A stretch of DNA of 64,000 nt. Source: Epiperipatus broadwayi. Its lineage: Eukaryota; Onychophora; Udeonychophora; Euonychophora; Peripatidae. Numbering within the stretch: the stretch's first letter is position 1; every line of letters starts with the position of its first letter. The stretch is taken from assembly GCA_028023455.1 (NCBI GenBank), contig JAQFVV010000321.1, positions 122,001 through 186,000 on the forward strand. Reading direction: 5' to 3'. The notes beneath the pieces are model-generated. The model did no database searches, was not told the origin of the DNA, and saw only the letters and a program-made list of their open reading frames with translations. Both the position numbers and the translations under genes were made by a program. Of the stretch, positions 13,586 to 27,160 are shown piece after piece.

Positions 13586-15759
13586 GGATTTGGTAATGCA
13601 ACAAGATGAAGATTATTAATTTTATCATTATGAAATATTGGTTACTGTAAAGTTAATAAAATATTATATTCCTTTTTGTATTTTTTAAAATTTTTTAAAT
13701 AGTTTTTAATATTGTTGTTATTAGACAATTGAAACCATAAAAATCAATAAGAAGAAAAAGCTTTGGAAAAATAAGTAAATACAAAAAAGAGTAAATATTT
13801 AATATAATATTTCAAACAATGAATTGTTTAAATTTAACCAATTTAATAGAACTATAGTTTGAGATAGATTATAGAAGTATGCTTCTATAAATTATTTCTG
13901 CAAAAACTTTATATTTTTACATCTATCAGGCACAAAAAACCTATTTCAAAAAATAAGCTAACAAGTGATATCCATTATCATACATTGGGCCACATGATTA
14001 CAAAAAAAACTTCATAAACATCATATTAAACAAAGTGTACCAAAACAAGAATTTACCAAATACCATATCTAACATAATATATGCCAAAACAAAATTATTC
14101 TTAAAGAAAATTCATATAATTTATATATAACAACAAGTATAAAGAAATTTTAATTTCTATGAATTTTAATGATTGAATGTGGGGGCTTAGGAGTGAGTAA
14201 AATGCATCATTGGTTATAAATTGATTACCCCAAGCATTAAGATTCATTTCAAAAGCTTTGACATGAATATGAATTTCACATTTAACTAATTTTCTTTCCT
14301 TTTGCAATTTTAACTTGAAATCATTTAAATGCAGATTGTATTTGTGAAAAATTCAAAACCACTAATAGTTCCAGGTAAAATTTACTTCCAAAAAACTGCT
14401 CGCATGAATATGCAAAATGAATAAAATATGCAAAATTTTAATCAAAATTATTCTAATATAATCATGAAGTAAGCATATGTTACAAAAATATCTTAACAGT
14501 CACATGTGATTCTTAGGCCACATGCTGATGTACATACTTATATATTAGATGCTCATAATTTAAAGCATCCTCATTCAATGTCATTTGTAGAGATTTTTAC
14601 AACCAAAACTCAGTTGAATTTGGAAGAAAATAGATTCAAGTTATTACCATGTAGAATAAAATCAGTTTGAAAAACCATCAGAATATCATGTGGAATAGTA
14701 AATTATTAAAAGCAAAGAGCCTAACATATATGTAAAATTATTATGGGTAATGAATTTGAGACCACTCTTAAAAGGAAGCAAAAAGAGATCATTTTCACTT
14801 CCTTTGTTTGAACATGCTATCAAAGGGAAAAAAAATTATAGCTGCATTATGAATACTTTATTAAAATATGAAACATATTTATAAGGGTATACTTACAAAA
14901 AAAAAATAGAGTATTTATTCTAAGCATTAAACATAATATGATACCAAACACAGTTCACATACCAACAATCTTTAGAGATTTTCTTTTATCAACAGAAAAT
15001 TCCAGAAAACATAAACTCAAAAAATATAATAAATATAAAAGGAATTATAAAATTGATATTTCATATATATATTTATGCTTTATTCAGATTCTTTGGCTTC
15101 ACAGAGAATATATAACTTGACAACTAACTACTTGGCAAACACTCAGCAGTTGTAGATATCCACCATCAGCATGTGCCATTTAAATAATGATTTATTTTTA
15201 AAAATTGAATTATAGGACTAGGACCAGAAAAAGGATGCAAATTGATATTTTGATTCTAGATTGCCAACATTATCATCTCGTGATCAATTAACAGGTTCCA
15301 ATAAAACACACATATCAAAATAATTAGTTTGATATGTCAAACGGCAATTGTTTATAATCAACAGATAAGAAGATAAATATTTATTCTGCTCTTTTCTGTA
15401 AGAATGAATAATGCTGAAAAATCTTGTGATAGATGAAACTTATTTCTGTTTAAAAATAGTAGTAGGAGAGAGATATATGTTGTGGCATGTTTTTGTACTC
15501 AAAATTTTTGTATTTGCTCAAAAATTATCATTCATCTATGAGTTTACTGCAATCTTTTTCACCAACTGTTCTTTAAAAAATGCACTAATTGATCTGAAAA
15601 TCTATATCTAATTAATAATTATTTTATAAAACACATTGAATATCAACACCATTTAAGAAAACTACTATTTCACCATTTTTTTAATTTATTTCTGTTTAAT
15701 ACTATGACTGATATTGCAGACTTCTTCAGATATAAAATTTTGCCTATTATTTTAAAGAC

Positions 15760-15895
15760 ACTATATGATAGATGGATGGATAAGGAAATGTGCTGAGGTG
15801 ATGTAGAGAAGAGAGACTAGAGATCAAAGAGGATGGATTGAACATGGACAGACCATCTTGGAGTGGATCGATAATGGTTGAAAATAATGATTATT
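15760..15895 (+). pseudogene. LINE 3'-end relic
   Basis: The plus strand resembles the last part of the RTE-like LINE: ...MQRRETRDQRGWIEHG-type residues, TGGAGTGGATCGATAATGG and then a stop and a TGAAAATAATG tail, as at the end of the copies at 6600-6665 and 40981-41040 (the latter inverted). It is a short 5'-truncated piece. Confidence 0.55.
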
Positions 15896-17569
15896 TTAAT
15901 AAATATATACTGGCCATTTTTATAATTGATCATGATATCTATGTCTACACATTTTATATTTATCTATGGACACGTACATATACATATATATATATACACA
16001 CACACAAAAATATCTTGATACTTTGTCAATATTAATAATAATATAAAATATCAAAATAGTTTTAAATATATTGAATGAAATTAATTAAACCAAATAGACT
16101 TTCAATGCATGTGCATGATTATATCTTTTCCCTTTGCTGTAGCAAAGCTTATTATTCATAAATCAACAGGCACTATATTTTTAAATAAATACAAGGAATT
16201 ATAGTCATTTTTGTTATTTTTAAAAATAATGAGTACTATTATTATACAATTACTGGATTTTAGATCTTTGAACTGTGGTCTATGATTTAATTTTTCAAAA
16301 ATTAATTATAATTAGAGTTCACTAATTTTAATTTTGATATATACATGTGTTAAATATCTTTTGGGCTTTCTTCTATATATTAATATATATACATATTCAA
16401 ATAATTTCATGAATAAAAGATGATTGTTTATAATTTTGATGGGAAATTCTGTGTAAATAGCTGAAAATCTTAGAAACTCTCCCATCTATAAACATGATAG
16501 TAATCAAGTCAAATAGTTCATTAAAAAAAAAATTATCAGACTTTGAGAATAGAGGAGAAGAAAAAATTAAACATAAAACATACATTTTCTTACATCTTAA
16601 TAAAAATTTAGCAATGTTTCATTGCATTACTGCAAACTATATGAAAAGGAGTGTCCAATCAGATTTGAAATATACAGTAAAAAAATGAATCTAAACAATT
16701 GCCTTTAAAAAGTTTAAGTATAATCATTACTACAGTCAAAATAATTTCCAACCATTTACACTGTTTTCCATTAAAAAATCATAAACAATCTAAATATTTA
16801 TATATAAATCTCAGAATGAGCATTTGAGATAAAGTTACACAATAACAAAATATATACCAGAAATAATCTAATCAAAGATGATAGAAACTGTCAATACTGA
16901 ACATAATATGATTCCACAGTAAAATAATAGAGATCTTTTCATTTCCACTGTATAATCAAATTATATAAGTATAAACAATCAATAGTTAATAATGGAAATG
17001 CAGGCAAATTTCTGTGATAAATTTTAAGTAACCCATTGCAGTTGTTTAGCTACACTGCTATCTAGTATCTATTGACTACTTAGTACTTGTTAATTGATTA
17101 TAGAGTAAATAATAAAGTCAAATTATGACAATTATTAAGCTTTTTTATACTGAATAGTTTCCAGAATTATATGTAGTCATTCAGAAGCAAAATTCTTAAT
17201 ACTGATAAAAGAAGTAAACTGCTGAACAACTAATAAACTGAATCTCAGAGTTAATTAAAAAAATAAATTCAATTAAAATATCTTCAATGGTCATTCTACT
17301 GTAGTTCAGATAGTAAAGAGGAACTATTAAATCAAATATCAAAAATACACCTCTCTAACTTATCAAAGTTGACAAATCAGTTTTATAGAAGAAAACAATT
17401 GGCAACATTATTACTAAAATGAGATTGTTAATTAGAACAGTGTACACATTTGCTTAATAATCATGAAGCGATTTATGATTTTCAGACTTGTAAAAGAATT
17501 CACTGATAAAATGTAATCATTAAATATTGTTTTCATTTTAAGTAAACACTTCAATTGTTTGCAACTTTT

Positions 17570-17675
17570 TTAAAGCTCAAAGTTAATTTTTATATTTTTA
17601 TTTAATCCATCTTGTGCTAGCTGAATACCTCGTTTTAAAAAATCTACATATTTTTGTGATGTTGGATCGATAAAC
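17570..17675 (-). CDS. SELENON: Selenoprotein N, last coding exon g
   Basis: This 106-bp terminal coding exon has acceptor TTTTTTTAG above 17675. Its first G completes an Arg codon, and then FIDPTSQKYVDFLKRGIQLAQ follows to the end, with TAA at 17572-17570. Human ends with FEDPSTATYMQFLKEGLRRGL and a few more residues, so this is the native C-terminus. The seven exons total 1365 nt (454 residues plus stop). Human SELENON is 590 residues with an extra alternative exon, and the difference is accounted for by the unseen N-terminus. Confidence 0.94.
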
Positions 17676-19050
17676 CTAAAAAAAATAAAATAATAAACAA
17701 TGAATCATTAAGTAATCTCTTAAAATAAATTATTTATACATTTTTTTCTTATTTATATTAAAATTATATTAATACTAGAGAACAAAAATTATTTTAAAAA
17801 CCTAAATAATACTTATAGATAAATAAAAGTGCATGCAGGTTAAAAATTTTTTAATCAAAAATGGCTGATACAAATTATTGTTTGACAGGAAAACAATTTC
17901 AAATATTATTAAAAAATATAAAATAATGTTAATTAATATTCATAATGTTTGATTCTTTAGCATGAAATTTGAAATATTTATTGCTTTTATCAAAAACCAA
18001 AAATAATACTAGTGTTAATTATAAAACATATGAAAAGTTTGTCATATATTACATAGTAGACCAAAATTATTTCATAAATGTTCTTTCTAGTTAAAAATAT
18101 TTGTGATGTGATGCAAACAGTTTTATTAATACACTCCTCAAAAATTTTCTTCCCCGATATTTTAATTTCAAATCTTCAAAATGTATGTGTTCTTTTTGTG
18201 TAAATATTAAATTGTTGTTGTTTTTTTTAATCATGTTCAATCCCTTTTTTAATAGCATTAGTTTTACAATATGTATTATCTTTCTTAATATATTACTTAT
18301 TAAAATATTTTTTAAAAATCATATTATATTTAATAAATTATTATTACTTTACAAATGAGACTTCTATACATATATTTTTAATATATACTTCTCTTTTTCA
18401 TATCAACTAGATTTTTGTATTACTACCAAAATTCAGTTAAACCAGTCAAGTCATTTCTTGTATAAATTTTGATAAACCTTTAGAATAAGAACTTTAGACA
18501 GATAAATAAAATAAAAAAATTAAGTGAGTATATAAAACTAAAATTAAAAGTAATCAATAAATTTTATTTGAAAATTAAAAATTATTCAAAATTCTGATTA
18601 TTATTATTATTATTTTCAATTGCTTATCATACATATTTAACATTTTAAAAATGATTTACAAACTATTCATGCCTCTAAGTAAAGTTAAGCTTCATGTAAA
18701 GAAAAAAAAAATTGGCAATACTAAAAAAATTTCTTAAGAATCTAAAAAGCTTTGATCTCATTGGAAAATAAAGTTTTTATAATAATATTTAAACAAATCA
18801 AAAAATATAAAAACACCTTACAAAAATGATAGTTCCTGTCATTAAATGCAGTAGATATTATTTTCAATCTTGAAAGTATATAGTGACAAACTGAGATGTT
18901 AGCTGTATTATGTATTCAGTATGCAACAATATTTATATACAACAGCAGCATAAAGACAATAAATATATTAATTACACTTAAAATATGTATTTATATATGA
19001 ATAATAATGCTCCAGGCTAAATGGTTTTGTAAGTAATCATTAACAGTCAA

Positions 19051-19157
19051 CACTTAAATAATCCCAGTATTAATAACAATCAACAATTTCAAACTGTTAC
19101 CAAGGCAACTTTGACAACAGTTTGAAATTGTTGATTGTTATTGGAATTGTCTAAGTG
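19051..19157. mobile_element. Palindromic element, family A
   Basis: Arms AATAACAATCAACAATTTCA and its inverse (19072-19098, 19116-19142), with CACTTA/TAAGTG outside, fold around a short loop. A half copy lies at 995-1041. Confidence 0.8.
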
Positions 19158-20671
19158 ATTAAGGCTTTAATGAGTATTTATTTATGTATACTGATAAATG
19201 AATTTAAATTTTAAAATAAGTATACAATTTAAAGCATTAATGTATTATTATTGTACCAGGGTCTTTTGTATATTTATTGAATGATTTGTTGTTTGAATTA
19301 AGTGTTGATTAAAAAATATGGCACTTACAAATGAAGTTAGAAATGTTTTAAATGTTATTATAATTCTTAATTCTTAAAAAATAAAGTAATTTTATTGTTT
19401 TTTAGAAATTAACAAGTAAAATAATATTTTAAAAAATCTCTGCCTTTTTTTAAGAATTGTAGCTAAATAAAAAACATATTAATGTTCTAAATTATACCCT
19501 CTTAAGTTTGGAAGCTATTTAATATGTAAATGTTATTTAATTACAGTATATATAAAAATAAATATATTATTGCAAAGATGATGAACAAGAACACATTTTC
19601 ATCATTTAAAATGAGACATGCATCATTATTCATTTTATCTCAAGCACTAATAGGTACCATTTAGTTAACACAAAATCATGTACATTGTGCAATATATAAT
19701 AATTTTATAAAGTTTGGAACATTTTCAGACTTACAAATATATGTAGATAAAACAGAATGAGTGATACTTTGAAAAAAATCTGGTGATGGATATACAACTC
19801 AGATGTTGAATATATATTGCTGAAAAACGAAAATACTAAAGATGCATAATTTAAAAGCATTATAGTTTTAATGAATTGCCATTAAGAGGCCAGACATTAG
19901 GTGACACTATATATTAGTATGAAAAAATGAATTATAGAAATGATTTGTAAAAATTTTTTTAAAACAGTTGTCATGTTAGGTAATTGTTCTTATTATTTTA
20001 GAATCACTCTTATTTTTATTAGCATTTTTTATAATTTAGGCAGACTAACTTTTTACTTTCAATCTTCATTGGAAACAAACTAAAAAGTAATATTCACTAC
20101 TCATACTGTCACATATTAAATATTATTTGAAAAATGCTGAGCTTATATCAATTAGATTTTAAAGAAAAGATTTTGATTAAGTATAATCACACAGTCTTTT
20201 CACTTCACTGCTTTACATTTGCATTAAATGATTAAACTAATAAGCTACACACCCATTAATATCACTAATGAAGAGAGTCTTGTATTGTGACATAAAAAGA
20301 TTTTAGAATAGTTAAGAGTTCATAATATTAAAGTGTAAATATATTTTTTAAACAAAACAAGTTTTAGACACATAATTCATGGTGCAAGAAAACTTTGCTT
20401 AGTATGGTTTTTGAATTAATGCGATATATATTTTTTTTTTATAGATTAGACAACTTCCATATTTCTCCATTCTTTTTTATTTCTTATAAATAAAGATACA
20501 ATAAAAGATAAATAACCCCCAAGATGCATTTCATGCTGAACCAGCACTCATCAGTTGGGCCAGGTCATCATCTCTCATATATCTTTATTACATGAAGAGT
20601 ATTTATATAGAGCAAATTGTCTCATTTTTATTTTTAAGCGGCAATTTGCTCCACTCCCAACTTTTATGTTA

Positions 20672-20921
20672 GGTCGTGGTTTGCAGACCGTACTGCCGCC
20701 GTCAGAGGGCGTGGCGACATCATCAACAACCGGCCTGAAAATGGCAAGTGATAAATTTTTTTACAAAACGCCTCAAAATCGACAAATAAAAATGCCTAAG
20801 GCAATATATGTACAGCAAATAAAGCGAAAACTACAAATTAAAAAAAAAATTAAAGAAAATGCTAAAAAATTCATGTCGCCGCGCCCTCTGACGGCGGCAG
20901 TACGATCCGCAAACCAGGACC
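20672..20921. mobile_element. PIF/Harbinger-like MITE with TTA TSD
   Basis: The element is 250 bp, with about 49-bp inverted ends (GGTCGTGGTTTGCAGACCGT left, inverse of GGTCCTGGTTTGCGGATCGT right). The ends include GTACTGCCGCCGTCAGAGGG and are much richer in G+C than the surroundings. TTA flanks both sides (20669-20671, 20922-20924), fitting the 3-bp TWA duplication of PIF/Harbinger elements. No transposase is present. A 127-codon open frame spanning it (20555-20938) is incidental. Confidence 0.75.
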
Positions 20922-22114
20922 TTATCTTATTTATTTAACTCAGTGGAAATATGTTTAACAGGGTCTTTTCAATTGTTAAAATTGTTAGTTTTTAATATTA
21001 AAGAAATTATAATTAATTTTGATTTTAAAAGGAATTCTCATTAACAATTATTATATTTTTATCATAAATTAGTTTCTTTATTGAATTATAAATAAAATGA
21101 ATTACTTTAAATTTCTTTGTAGTTTTATGTATTTTATTAATTACTAATTACAATTTGTTTCAAAGGTATTACTATAAATACATTAGCTTTTAAAAAATTA
21201 TTTAAATAATGGAGGTGAAAGTTTGGTCTCTTTATAGTATTTCTTTCATAGATAATTTTTTTTTTATGAATTTATAAAACAAAGTAAATTTAAAAAATGA
21301 AAAATAGTCAAAAAGGCTTTACTGATTCAAATATTTTTATCATTTTTTATAGTAATATTATTGTAAAAATGGTTATTTTAAAAAATCATTAAGTTGCTTA
21401 AGTTCAGCCTGTTATTTGTGATGCTTTATTATCACATAACATCCCATGCATCTAAACATTTGATTATTCTTTTGTTCAAGCAATTACTTCAGTTTTTTTA
21501 TTATTATAAAAGTTATATATACTTTAATTTCTAATGTTCAATTACTTAAAAAAATTAAAATATTTCTATTTTTCTTTTTGCTTTAAAATTTTCTGATTGA
21601 ATATCATTCATTCTTTCTCTTAATTTCTTTTTTTCTGGAATTATTACTTTTTTATTTACGTTTATCTGTCCAGATCATTTCTTGTAATTGACTTTTAACC
21701 TATTTCTATCCAAAGATTTTTCTTCAAATTTTGTACACATATTAGATATCTATGATAATGCAATATTTCAGGAGTTGTTCAGCCTAAGAATGTTGGTGGA
21801 GAGTGCACTGAAATCAGTTCAGTTAATTTTGATGGATGTACAGTAGAGGACACTGTATTTTTTAGAAAATACTAATGCATTGCAAAATCTTTATAGTTAA
21901 TGAAAATAGAAAGGAAAAAAATGGAGGATGAAATCTTAATTTCTCTCCATTGCTTTATTAAAATGCTGCCTTCGTGATTTTTAACACATAAAAATTTAAC
22001 TTATTGGAAATATGGTAACTTTGACATGAAATATTCAAACACCAAAAATAAAAACTAAATATATATATATATCGAATTTTTTTTTGAGTAATGCATTAAA
22101 AACCAAAAAATATT

Positions 22115-22262
22115 TTTTTTCATGAACCACAATTTTAGTTGATATATAAATTAATTAATTCAATCAGTAAGTTTTAAAAATAGTGATTGAATTAATTAAT
22201 ATATGTGCAACCCACACTTTTATTTAAAGTTACATATAACAACTGAAATTGTGATTCATGCA
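22115..22262. repeat. Inverted repeat with poly-G edge
   Basis: TTTTTCATGAACCACAATTT and AATTAATTAATTCAATCA are mirrored by TGATTGAATTAATTAATAT and AAATTGTGATTCATGCAAAA. A run of nine G follows at about 22273. Confidence 0.7.
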
Positions 22263-22429
22263 AAAAAAAAATGGGGGGGGGAGTAATGCATTACTTATCA
22301 AATTAAACCAAAGTATTTTTTATAAAATAATATATGTATAAATGTAAAATACAGTACCCGTTATAAAATATTATATATATAAAAATTTAATGGTAAATAC
22401 AATATTATAGTTTAAATTCTTTTGTAGCG

Positions 22430-22880
22430 CTTTCGATTATGTAGTAATCCTCATCAGCTTTAACTGAATTTCAAATTTTTAAACTTAATGTTACATATAT
22501 TTCGATAAGCTGTGTATGACCGTATTTACAATTTGCCTATTAATAACATCGTTCTTATATTTATCAATTAATATTGCCTCTTTAATTTTAATCTTTTTCT
22601 GATTTCTTTCTTCCATTAATATTTTTATTTCATTACTATTAAATGTAAACTTATAATTACAAGTTTTTTCATGGTCAAAGAATACTGAAGCTATATTAAA
22701 TTGACTATTTACGTTATTTTTAATTTGATTATATAATAATTGATGCTCCTTCAATCTTTTTTCCACAGAACATCTCAATTCACCGATATAAAATTTCTGA
22801 CATCCACATGAAATTTGGTAAATTATATTACTTATTTGCAATTTAGGAATTATACTCTTAGAATTATTAATCAATCGATT
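22430..22880 (-). pseudogene. Penelope-like element GIY-YIG endonuclease fragment
   Basis: The minus-strand open frame 22874-22491 (127 codons) reads ISNIIYQISCGCQKFYIGEL then SVEKRLKEHQ, followed by a lysine- and isoleucine-rich segment with a conserved-looking Glu (KIKEAILIDKY). This is the GIY-YIG endonuclease domain as found at the C-terminus of Penelope-like retroelements: Y-Q-I and F-Y-I-G with the downstream Arg and Glu. No reverse transcriptase precedes it, so it is the 3' end of a truncated copy. The A+T-rich tail below 22491, with GCTGATGAGGATTACTAC on the minus strand, resembles Penelope-like 3' sequences. A standalone GIY-YIG gene is less likely. Confidence 0.75.
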
Positions 22881-23577
22881 AACATTTGGAGGAAGACAAT
22901 TTTTTTTTTATATATATATATAGTTTTCAATGAAATCCTTATTAAAATATTATTTTTAATTAGGAAGAAAAAATCATTTTATAAAGTTTGTAAGATAAAA
23001 ATAATATGCAATCATTTATATTTAAATTTGTATATGATATTTAAAAAAAGTTTATAAATTATAAAAAATTATATACAATACATACTTAATATTTGATAAA
23101 ACTAATTTTGGTATTACTAGAAAAATTTTAAGTATTTAAAATAAAAAAAAATTATTTTAAGAGCATTTTCAAAAACTAAATATCATTTTAATTAAACAGA
23201 ATTTAAGAAAAGTTCTTTATTAAAGAAAATTAAGCATTACTAAATATGCCATTACTACAAACAAAAAATTGCTACAAGATTATCCATATGCAAAAAATTT
23301 TTATAATTTAGTAAGAAATTAGAAACATTTGGATTTATTTTTAGAGAAATAAAATAAATTGAGAATAAATGCCATTTTTGAACTTATTATTTTGCAGATT
23401 ATTATATTCAATGTATTAAATATTTCTTTTATATCATACTTTTCTGATTTTCTTTTAAAAACATTTTATAATCTCTTTCCCATTTTTCTTTGAATAAAAG
23501 AAAAGTCACTTGTGAGAATTTAATCGAACAGTAATAATACAAATACATCATTTCATATATAAAAAATCTATATTAAC

Positions 23578-23768
23578 CTTTGGGTGATATCAGCAAGAAA
23601 CTCCATAGTTGGGGAAATGTCTTCAACAGTAACATCTAGCAAGTCATTTGCATTAATACTATTGAGAACAGTTCCATTTGACAATACCACCATAGACATT
23701 ACAGGAAAGGTGTAATTCTGAAGAGATAGTAAGGCAATGTTCCTAATGGAAGACTTTTGAGATAGCAC
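23578..23768 (-). CDS. SELENON: Selenoprotein N, exon f
   Basis: This 191-bp exon lies between acceptor TTGTTTTAG and donor GTTAAT (23577-23572). It starts in phase 0 (GTG after CAA of the Sec exon) and leaves AG to be completed as Arg in the last exon. The translation has NYTFPVMSMVVLSNGTVLN, then SINANDLLDVT and MEFLADITQR. Human has YSFPVEMMICLPNGTVV..INANYFLDIT at the same place. The donor GTTAAT is weaker than the other donors in this gene, but the phase and the following exon support it. Confidence 0.94.
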
Positions 23769-25999
23769 CTAAAACAAATTACAAAATTATATTAAATTCT
23801 GAGTGATTAATATCTCTATTTTAAAAACTAATACAAATAAATGCATTAACATCATGTATTTACTTGTTTTTATCATATATACTTATAAATAGTAACTAGG
23901 TTTTAAGTAAAGCATACATATTATGAATGTGTTATATCTATTGAAATACTACATTTATGTACACATATAGATCCACATGACATTGTATATTGTATTATGT
24001 GCACTGAGTATAAACTGAATATATGATGTCTATTTGAATATATTTCTCTAAATATATGTTATAAATAAATAAATCAATTCATGGTAATATTTATCTATTA
24101 CATATTTATGATTTATATTGATATAATAGACTAAATATTTTAATGAATTTATTATGATATATCAAAGTAAAATGTGGTGTAATTTTCATGCAATTAACCA
24201 ATGATATATTTAGCTGTGGTGTTGTCAAGAAACCATTAATAACTAGATGTTGTTTGCTAAGACTAAATTATTTTACTCTTGTACCTCAATAACAGTTTTT
24301 TTGTCTAGAGTAACTCAAGACAGAAAAGCTATTATTGGGTACAAAAGCAAAGTAGTTTTAGACATAGGGCACAGCTAATACATATATCTACTTAATTCAT
24401 GGCAACAATCCCATACTTTTTGTTTTATATTATATTGATATTACACATAAATGTATGTGTAGCTTTATTTATTACATACATTTGTTGCGAGTTATATTGT
24501 TTATATATATGCATAAGTGTGAGCACATATATATTTGTGTGTATGTATAGGATATAAAAGTGATTATCCAATATTCAATGTGTACATATGTTTAAACAGG
24601 TCTATATATTACATCTATTAGTATATAGACATAAGTGTGCATAAATATAAACATACACATATATATGTAATTATATACATGTAATTGTACACTTTCCCTA
24701 CATACGTATTTACATGTGTGTATAAATATAATTTTTTTTAAGATAGAAAAATATATATGATTTTGTAAATAATAATAAAGGTAGGGATTTATGTGTGCTT
24801 ATATAAGTATGCATTTTTAAGGATAATTATACATGATTTAAAAACATTTTAGTTGTTAATATGTTTTATTATTATTTGTTTTGAATACTGACTTTGATAT
24901 TAGTGGCAACTAAAAGTCACTGTATTTTTTTAATGATGATAATTAAGAAAACCAGAATACCGTTCTATTTTAAAAATTATTAAATTGGTTATTATTTAAA
25001 GTAGTATTTTTATTTGGAATTAATATTGCTCCAAATGTTTTCCAGATAAAGATTGAATAGTTTATTTAATTAAAAAAGATCATAATATCTTGTTTTGATG
25101 ATATTTTAATTGTAGCAAACTAAGAAACTATATTAAGACAGAGAATGATTAGAGTGAGAGGCTTAAAGAATTTAGGGTAATATTAAATAATGATAAATAC
25201 CTGTGGAATATAGGCATTACAATTTGTAGGACATTCTATTGCACAAAGCCAAGGCTTTGGTACCTTAGTTAAAATGCTCCTAAACTGAGAGCTAAAAAAA
25301 TCTCCAAGTATTCCAAAAAATAATTATTTATTTCAAAATTTTTCATAAGAAAAGGCACATATAACTCAACCTTTATATAAATTATTGAAAAAAAAAAATC
25401 AAAAATGTGAATAGTCATCACAGCAGATAAATGCTTTTAATAAAGAAAGGCTCTATTAATAATGGACAAATTACTTGTCTATTTTGATAGCAGTTTGGAC
25501 ATAATATTGATGACTGAGTCATTAAATTTTGAAATCAGCACCATGCTGCTTCATCTCAATAACAATGCTAAAAGACTATAACATATGCCTCCCAAACATT
25601 ATTGAGCACAGAAAAAAATTATAGTCAGCTTGACAAAGAAGTATTTGGCCATAATTTTCAGAAATCATAAATTCCATCCATATCTATTATAACTGCAACT
25701 GATTATAAACTATTACTAGATTTTTTTTCCAAATCTAAAATCCACCCCAGATTATCTTAGTCCACATTGGCTGAACTTCTTTTTTGCTTACAATTGCAAA
25801 TTGAATTATAAGAATGTTATTATAACATGCCACTGTGATATGATGACTGCCAGACAAAGAAGAAGCTACAATGGTAGACTTGGAAATAAATAGTATTGAC
25901 ACTGTGTGCTCAGAAGTTTTAAAGAGTATAAAACAGTGACAGAGTATATAAGAAATGATCTAGACTACTAAGAATTAATTGGTTGAATCAACAAAGGTT

Positions 26000-27160
26000 G
26001 ACTGTTAAATGTCCTCAAAATTTGTCATTATCTTTGCTAAATGCAGAAAAGTTTTACAGTATGCAACAGGTATATATTAAATAGAGAAATATTAATACCT
26101 TGCTAAAGATATGGCAAAATACTTTAACTATTTCACAAAAGCATTTAGATATAGGATGTGCTATAGCATTAGCAAAAAACTATGTCTGATGACCAAAATA
26201 AATGATATTACAAAATCCACAAAAAAATGTATAGCATGCCAATCTAATGTTCAATTAACTAAAAAAAGGGTACAATTCATGGCTTCAAACTATAAAACCA
26301 TAGCAGCATGTTCAGGTTGATCATGAGGACCCTTTCATGAATTACATTTTTGGTGATTGTGGGTGGTTATTCTCAGAATATTAATAATATACACTTAAAA
26401 ATATTCTGTGGTACATGGTTATCCAGAGACATTTGTCAGTGACAATGGCTTTGGATTTAATTCAATTAAATTTGAAGAATTTTTAGAAGAATGAGATATA
26501 GAGCATATGTACTGACTGCCATATCAATGAATACAATGGATTAGTAAAAATGTATCATTAAACTAAAGCTCTAAAAAAGGAAGTCCTAAAATGTAGTTAT
26601 AAATGCATGATTACATTAAAACTCCATACTCACAGTATCAATTGGTAAGTCATTAATTGAACTGCTATTAGCAGGAAACAGAAAATGAAATTAATCTTAT
26701 TACTCCCAACTAAAAAACATAAGTCCAACATTGAATTGTAATAAGTTAAAAGTATATAGGTTAGAGATAATGTAGAATAAAGGAAAGATTATAAATCATT
26801 ATCAAAACAAATTGTAACAGTAAAGACAGAAAAAGGAGAATTTACAAAAGACATAACAATAAGCTATATCAACAAAGTTTCAAAATTGTGAATATAGTAC
26901 AGTCAAAGCTGTGAAAGTCAGATAATCACAGTAAAAGCAGATGAAGATAAATTAGAAACTGACAAAACCAAGACAAAATAATATTAAAACAGCACACAAC
27001 AATAACAAGAAAGCAGTATTTTTATCATGGACAGCATTTATTCATAGAATGATCTACATGAAAACTGAAGGGGAAAATCTCCAAGTCCAGCAAAACAAGA
27101 AACCCATCCAAGTATCTTAGGGATTGTCTTTGTTAAAGCAATCAATCATGTGCAGTGGGG
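26000..27160 (+). pseudogene. Decayed Gypsy integrase-to-purine-tract fragment
   Basis: An open piece at 26111-26320 ends with KKCIACQSNVQL, the zinc-site part of a Gypsy integrase. After frame breaks, ETFVSDNGFGFNSIKFEEFL can be read near 26430-26490, which is the second catalytic Asp block. Further on are a C-terminal tail ending near KKPIQ and a G-rich purine tract (CAGTGGGGGAG, near 27153). It resembles the young element at 33438-38866 in layout but is strongly diverged and full of stops. Confidence 0.65.

Larger units (their letters stand above)
12880..17569 (-). other. SELENON: Probable long 3' UTR (or UTR plus 3' intron) of SELENON
   Basis: No AATAAA is seen on the minus strand for nearly 2 kb after the stop codon; the first I noticed is near 15685. 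A SECIS is obligatory in the 3' UTR, and the only convincing candidate is at 13001-13066, followed by AATAAA at 12980-12975 and three overlapping copies at 12912-12899. I infer that the transcript reaches this point, either as a 4.6-kb UTR or through an intron that I cannot define. The stretch also holds a LINE tail (15760-15895) and a palindromic repeat (13287-13585). Confidence 0.4.
17676..23577 (-). other. SELENON intron f-g
   Basis: This intron of 5.9 kb holds the palindromic element 19051-19157, the Harbinger-like MITE 20672-20921, an inverted repeat at 22115-22262 and the Penelope-like fragment 22491-22874. Nothing else was recognised; the remainder is A+T-rich with short homopolymers. 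Confidence 0.85.

Noticed and set aside
16125-16160. Minus-strand stem CTTTGC/GCAAAG after an AUGA as a SECIS
   Set aside because: The loop lacks the unpaired AA, and there is no GA partner at the right place; the fold at 13001-13066 is much better.
20555-20938. 127-codon plus-strand open frame
   Set aside because: It runs through both inverted ends of a MITE, so its residues are dictated by the repeat. There is no family resemblance.
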